Below the pieces are notes generated by a model that did not search any database, was not told the origin of the DNA, and saw nothing but the letters and a program-made list of their open reading frames with translations. A DNA stretch of 64,000 bases from Tamarix chinensis. Its lineage: Eukaryota > Streptophyta > Magnoliopsida > Caryophyllales > Tamaricaceae. Position 1 is the first letter of the stretch. Every line of letters starts with the position of its first letter. The DNA is taken from positions 32,157,262 to 32,221,261 of the forward strand of contig CM060175.1 of NCBI GenBank assembly GCA_030549775.1, given 5' to 3'. Below are positions 58,961 to 64,000 of the stretch, piece after piece. A program made the position numbers and the translations under genes.

Positions 58961-60474
58961 AAATAACAATATTAATACTTCATTTTTGTCATCTAAGTCC
59001 ACCAACTTATCATTATTCAACATAATACTCATTAGCAACTATATACATTGATTCACATACCTCATAAGCATAATTACTAAAATACCCTTAGACAATAATA
59101 TTATTCATGTATTAGCAACATGGTGCGTCATAAACAAGCATTTAACATTTCTATCCATATTTCCAACTCCTTCCTTATTTAACACACCTACATATGGCAC
59201 AAAAGTTATCATGCTATTTCTTTTTAACAAACAATATAAGAAACCATAAACATATCATGCTAAGCATACAAAACATGCATAAAATCATACTAAACCTTAA
59301 ATGTGCTAGCATGCGTTTTTCATATATTTAAGGGAGGATTAACGGTTACCTTAATCCCGCAAAATATCAATCTTACCAAGCATAATTAGCAACTCAACAC
59401 CTAAAAATAATATCCATCATATTTATTAGAAATAAGAAGTTAAAAAGGATAAAACTTTATAAAATTTAATTAGTAAAACACTTAACATAAAATACCATTA
59501 TACCTTTAAAATTATCCAAGAAATTCTCAAAATAAATGGGAGAGCTCACCCTGCATGGGCAGCGTGAGTTTTATGCAAAAACCATCGGGGAAAAAGCTCA
59601 AAGAGGGTGAAGGGGGAAAAAATCCATTATTTTCGGGTTAAGGTATTTAGGCTAGAAAAGAAGGTGGTTAGGGGAGGTTCTAAGGCAAGTGAGTGGTGCA
59701 GAAGTGAAGAGGGGGTGTAGGTGGAGGCTAAGGGTGGTTTCAAGGCGGCTCAAGGCGGCGGAGAGGCAGCGAAGGTCGGCTGCTGAGGAGGGTCGAGGGA
59801 AAGGGTTGAGAACGAAGGAAAAGTGGAGGGAAAAATGGAGGGGTGCAAGGGTTGGTTTCGGCCAACTAATGGATGGCGGTTGTAGAAGGGGTTGCAGGGT
59901 GTCGAACGGTGGGTTTGGTGGTGGCAGAGGTGGCCGGACGGCGGCGGTAGAGGCGGTTGCAGGTGGCTCGGCAGTAAGGGGAAAAATCTGGGAAGAAAAA
60001 GGAAAAGGAGGAGAAGGGAGGAAGTGTAGGGCTCAAAGGGGCTGTGTGGTGGTGCAGGGTGGTAGTAGGCAGTGGCAGAAGGCGGCGCAGGGGGTTGGTG
60101 AGGCGGCAGGAGCGGCAGACGGTGGTGGAAAAAGAAGAACGGGGGGTGAATAGGAGGAGGAGAAAAGAGAGAGGAGGGAGCTCGAGAAGGGGGTGAGGGG
60201 CTCGACAACAATGGGCAGGGAAATGGCTGAAGAGGAGAAGAAAAATAGGAGGAAGGGTAGGGGAATAGGGGATGATCGGAGGGCAGGCTTAGGGTGGCAG
60301 GGCATCGCAGGGTTGCAGGGGAAAGGAGGGAAGAAGAAGGACAGGGGGAGAGGCATACGGGGCTGGTCCAAGGCCGATTTGGCTCGAAAAAGGAAGGAAA
60401 ACGACGGGGGAAGAGAGAGAGGGAGAGGGAGCAGGTGGTGGCAGCGATGGGTGCAGGCGGTAGCAGCAGGCATG

Positions 60475-60965
60475 TAGGGACGGCAATTTTCCCCGCGGGT
60501 TCAGGGCCCCGTCGGGGATTCCCCGTTCGGGTTCGGGTTCGGGGAGAGAATTCGGGGATCGAGTTCGGGTTTGGGGTCCCCGTCCCCGAACCCGCCCCGA
60601 AACTTATATATATATATATTTTTATATAATTATATATATATAATATATATAATTTTTTTTATAGAATATAAATTAAAAATATAATATGAAAAAATAGTTT
60701 GAGGATCGGGGATGAGATCGGGGATCGGGTATAAAGTCGGGTTTCGGGGATCGGGTCGGGTTTTATGAACGGAGAATAAATCGGGGATTAAAAATAGATT
60801 GGGGATCGGGTCGGGTATGGGGACTTGATCCCCGCGGGGATCGGGTCGGGGAATCCCCGATAAAAAAATTTCGGGGATCAGGTCGGATTCGGGGACTATT
60901 TTCCTTATCGGGTTCGGGGATGGGGATGGGGTCCCCGTCCCCGACCCGCCCTGTTACCATCCCTA
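60475..60965. mobile_element. hAT-type MITE (491 bp) with 8-bp target duplication
   Basis: It starts TAGGGACGGCAA and ends, in complement, TAGGGATGGTAA, imperfect terminal inverted repeats. It is flanked on both sides by CAGGCATG (60467-60474 and 60966-60973), a perfect 8-bp duplication, the hAT hallmark. The ends are rich in CGGGGATCGGG, GGTTCGGGG and CCCCGACCCG words and can pair with each other. The middle is A+T-rich with TATATATA at 60606-60650. No coding capacity. It would depend on a hAT transposase elsewhere. Confidence 0.88.
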
Positions 60966-61600
60966 CAGGCATGGCGTCGAACGTGCAGGTCGTGCGTGGG
61001 AGAAGAAGAAGGGAAGAAGAAAGGGACGAGCGGTCGGACTGGCGCAGGAAAGGAGGGAGCCGGCCGGTCCAGGGGAAAAAAAATAAAGGAAGGAGGCGGC
61101 TGGGGAGACGGGCGTGCGAGCGAGGGAGAGGAGGAGATCGGGCCGAAGGCCCAACGCGCGAGGGAGAGGGGAGAGCAGGCCGGGCGGGCGGCCCAAGGGG
61201 GAGAAAAAGGAAAAGAGAAGAAGGAAGAAAAGGAGAAAAGGAGGAGGAAAAGAAAAAGGAAAAATGGGAAAATAGGGGAAATAAATTAAATTAATTTTAT
61301 AAATCATAAAATGTAATATTCTTGATAATTTATTTAATTTAATAATTTAATTTATTATAATCTAATATATTAGTTTAAAAAGGATAAAGTTGGTAAAATA
61401 TTAGTTTTGGAAAATTATTTAAATAAAACAATATGATAAATAGCAAATTATTTATTTTTAATTTATTAAATACTCTTATCCAAATTTACATACTCTAAAA
61501 TCCATAAAATAATTAAAATAAAAAAAATCTAAAAGCAATTCTATTCCAATTAAAAGTAATTTATTAAAATATAGGTTTTCGAAATTTTTGGGGTATTACA

Positions 61601-63550
61601 AAATTCTTCAAAGCTTCATAAGATATAGTCAAGATTTTGTGATGACAGTAGTGAAATAATTCTTCACTAATAGAAGAGTGTGAATGTAACTTAACCATAC
61701 CCTCTTATCACTCATACCAAAGAAGGCACATGCTACAAAGGTCACAAACTATAGGCCTATCTATTGCTTCAATATAGTGTTTAAAATCAACACGAAGATC
61801 CTTGCCAATAGGCTAAGTGGATGTTTGACCACTCTCATTAGCAACACCTAGGGAGCGTTTGTTAATGGAAGGATAATGGTTAAGATTATATTTTTAATCC
61901 AGGAGCTCATGAAAGAATATAATAAGAAGAGAAAATTCCCAAAATGCATGATGAAGATTGATTTGAGGAAAGCTTACGACATTGTAAATTGGAATTTCAT
62001 TGAGGATGTTATGCTCGTACTAGATTTTTTTCCAGAATTCATTCAGAGGATAATGGATTGTGTAACTACCACCTCATTCTCCTTGGTCATAAATGGTAAT
62101 ATATGTGGTTTCTTTTAGGGGGAATAGGGATTAAAGCAAGGGGACCCAATATCACCTTACCTGTTTGTGTTATGCATGGAGTTTTTTATTAGAATTCTTA
62201 TAAAGAATGCCCACAACTTATAGTTTTCTTATCACTCAAGAAGTAAAAAGTTGGGAATCACCCACCTAGCTTCTGCCGATGATTTAATGATGTTTTGTAG
62301 GGGATATGCATAATCGGTGCAAGTGTTGATGGATTATTTAAGGGAGTTAGTTGTTTTGGTTTCCAAACAAACTATGAGAAATCAAAGCTATACCTACTAG
62401 GTGTCAAACCAGCTGTAAAAGAGAAAATTATTGAGATAAGTAATATGACTCTAAATCAATTACCATTTAGATATCTAGGGGTCCCTCTCAGCTCGACTAA
62501 ACCTAAGGTAATTGACTATGATTCTTTTTATTCTTCCATTGCCAATATAGTAGGAAGATGGAACAACAATACCCTCTCTTGTGTAGGGAAAATTGAACTA
62601 GTGAGATCGGTGGTGAAGGGCGTAACCTATTTTTGTATAAGTGTTTTTGATGTTCATTAGATGGTTATTAGGAAAATCCTTAGCCAATGTAGAATCTTTG
62701 TTTGGAGTGGAAAACAATGGCTCAATACTTAGGATGATATGTGCTTACTACAGTATGAAGGAGGATGTGGTATGAAGCAACTCAAGACTTGGAATGTTTC
62801 ACTGATATGCAAATACCTTTGGCATATACGGAGAAAGAAAGATTAATTATGGACGGAATGGATACACCAAGTGTACCTATAAAAGTGAGATGTCTGATAT
62901 TTTGCACTTAGCCAGGGTACGGCTTTGCTAATGAAGTCAATATGCAAGATTAGGGATAAGATGATTAGTAAATTAGGTTTAATGGAAGCTACTATAGATA
63001 TGCCTACTGGTTGTCTATATGTAGGGAAGTTCTCCGCTAAAAGTACATATGATGTGTCTAGAAAGAAAGGGGAAAAGATGTAGAATAGCCCTATCATCTA
63101 AAACAATCTTCATATACAAATAAAGGGGTTTGTCCTCTTGCTTGTAGCTTAGGGGAAACTCAAAATCAAAGATAGGCTTACCTATCTTCACGTATCTCCA
63201 CTATGTGTACTCTATGTGTAGGCTAGTGAAACCCACGCTCGCCTAGTTTTCCAATGCCAAATCATTCAAGATATATGGACACAGGTCAGAACATGGTTAG
63301 GCATCAAAAGGGGTTACACCACTCTAGAAAGCATCATGAAGGCCATAATAAAGTTTAAGAGAAGGAATCAACACCACAAACAAGCTAGGATACCGGCTCT
63401 TGCTACAACTGTATACCATGCTTGGAAGACAAGGAATCTTACTCATTTTGAAGATATAATTGCCAACATTAATATAACAGTTATGAGAATTAAATTAGAT
63501 CTGTATAGGGTTTTGAACAATAAGGAAAATCAAGCCCTGCTAATGTAGGA
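61601..63550 (+). pseudogene. LINE2, remainder of reverse transcriptase and zf-RVT end
   Basis: Resuming after copy A4: FKAS, a decayed stretch, then ELMKEYNKKRKFPK, MKIDLRKAYDIVNW (the RT Asp motif), TTTSFSLVINGN, LKQGDPISPYLFVLCMEFF and SADD in place of FADD near 62280. Then LPFRYLGVPLSSTKPK (62463-62510), a KIELVRSVVKG block, FSAKSTYD, a decayed zf-RVT (SETHARLVFQC) and ALATTVYHAWKTRN (63388-63430). Many stops and frame changes. More diverged than LINE1. The element ends near 63550 with no clear poly(A) tail. Confidence 0.85.
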
Positions 63551-64000
63551 GCAAACACTTAAGATTTGGCATTCATAATTATGGAACCAATTTTTATTCA
63601 TATAGAAAGCATCTCCCACAAAATTGAAGATAACTTGATGGTTATATTGCTAGTTATAGATGAAACATATCAAACAAGCTACTAAGCAAACGTGCATGTA
63701 CATGTCATGCATGGAGTACATGGGGGAAATAATATGCAGCTTGGATGTGCATATTAGTTTAATTAATTAATTAATTAGTAGAATTAGAAACTAAGTAGAG
63801 AATAAAGTAGCATAAATCTATGTTTCTGAAGAATATTCTATATTCTAGTATCTTTTGGCTAAGTATCTTTTCAAGAATTATGCTTTTTAGCTAGTATCTT
63901 ATAATTGGTATCTTGGCTATATAAAGCTATAGAACCCACAATTGGAGAGATCAGCGATCAAGAATTGAAGTTGAATGTAAATTGCAAGTATAGAATTCTA
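63551..64000. other. A+T-rich end of window, TATA-like box, no gene
   Basis: No coding region. TTAATTAATTAATTAATTAG lies at 63759-63778. A TATA-box-like CTATATAAAG occurs at 63917-63926 after GGCTAAGTATC and GTATCTTGGC words, followed by AGAACCCACAATTGGAGAGATC. That layout resembles the promoter part of an LTR (copia-type possible), but no TG end or partner is in the window. Confidence 0.3.

Larger units (their letters stand above)
55818..61600 (-). mobile_element. Family-A solo LTR, copy A4 (5.78 kb), inside LINE2
   Basis: It starts TGTAACACCCCCAAAATTC and ends TTTGGGGTATTACA, with a perfect target duplication AAATT (55813-55817 and 61601-61605). Both sides are consecutive codons of LINE2 RT. 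It is the most complete family-A LTR: ACCAGACCGGTTCACTC (55928), GAGTAGCACCTG (56200), tandem CCACTATTAT...GGTGGACCGG (56485-56945), paired GGTCGTACCGGTGC (57071) and GGTCGTACTGGTGC (57141), the AAATTACC array (57590-58960), a purine-rich zone (59590-61270) and an A+T-rich tail. Landmark order equals that of A3. A 491-bp MITE sits at 60475. ORFs at 59689-61307 are low-complexity. Confidence 0.93.

Noticed and set aside
60475..60965. G-quadruplex or rDNA-like GGGG-rich segment
   Set aside because: Explained by a hAT-type MITE with inverted ends and an 8-bp duplication.
60920..61307. Arg/Lys/Glu-rich ORFs near the MITE
   Set aside because: By-products of purine-rich LTR sequence (GAGGAGAAAAGG words); no domain, and frames are open on both strands.

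Overview
This window is repeat-rich nuclear DNA from a flowering plant, probably a eudicot. The evidence is the content: Ty3/gypsy LTR retrotransposons primed by initiator-Met tRNA, L1-type LINEs with DUF4283-like ORF1 proteins, an En/Spm (CACTA) transposon with TNP2-like and Transposase_24/Ulp1 genes, and a small hAT-type MITE. I found no convincing host gene, rRNA, tRNA or CRISPR. Almost every base belongs to a transposon inserted into another transposon, the organisation typical of pericentromeric or other heterochromatin. The species cannot be named from the sequence.

Layout. (1) 1-14500: an old minus-strand Ty3/gypsy element (E1), with decayed gag, pol and a right LTR at 13371-14500. Two solo LTRs cut it: one at 2644-5303 inside integrase and one at 7053-11113 inside reverse transcriptase. 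(2) 14501-24376: a second decayed minus-strand gypsy element (E3), with a gag remnant, a primer binding site and the start of its right LTR. Its leader holds an A-related LTR (15644-23794), which is itself split by another solo LTR (16542-21416). (3) 24377-31289: the best-preserved LTR element (E2), 6.9 kb with 0.84-kb LTRs, a perfect 5-bp target duplication (CTCCT), PBS, PPT and a nearly open gag-pol. (4) 31630-55549: an element with giant LTRs (about 5 kb without insertions) whose 1.6-kb interior codes only for Gag. Its right LTR contains a break-repair scar, a 5.5-kb LINE with a 14-bp target duplication (36923-42407) and a 9.7-kb CACTA element with a GTA duplication (44914-54637). (5) 55550-63550: a decayed second LINE split by another giant solo LTR (55818-61600, duplication AAATT), which carries a 491-bp hAT-like MITE with an 8-bp duplication.

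How it fits together. The giant LTRs (family A) share near-inverted ends (TGTAACACCCCC...GGGGTATTACA), a tandem block built on CCACTATTAT...GGTGGACCGG, an array of degenerate AAATTACC/TTACCCTT words and a purine-rich end. They occur as solo LTRs at several places, so LTR-LTR recombination has been frequent. The nesting gives a relative order: LINE2 is older than solo LTR A4, which is older than the MITE; the Gag-only element is older than LINE1 and the CACTA; E1 is older than its two solo LTRs. Coding decay is dominated by single stops such as CAG to TAG, CGA to TGA and TGG to TAG or TGA, as expected of C-to-T change in methylated DNA.

The most interesting items are the Gag-only giant-LTR element, the CACTA second gene (an 11-exon model that keeps phase throughout and has a complete Ulp1-type H-D-Q-C site), an unrecognised 157-codon ORF in the same CACTA, the AAATTACC array of the LTRs, and a template-switch-like scar at 35071-36724.
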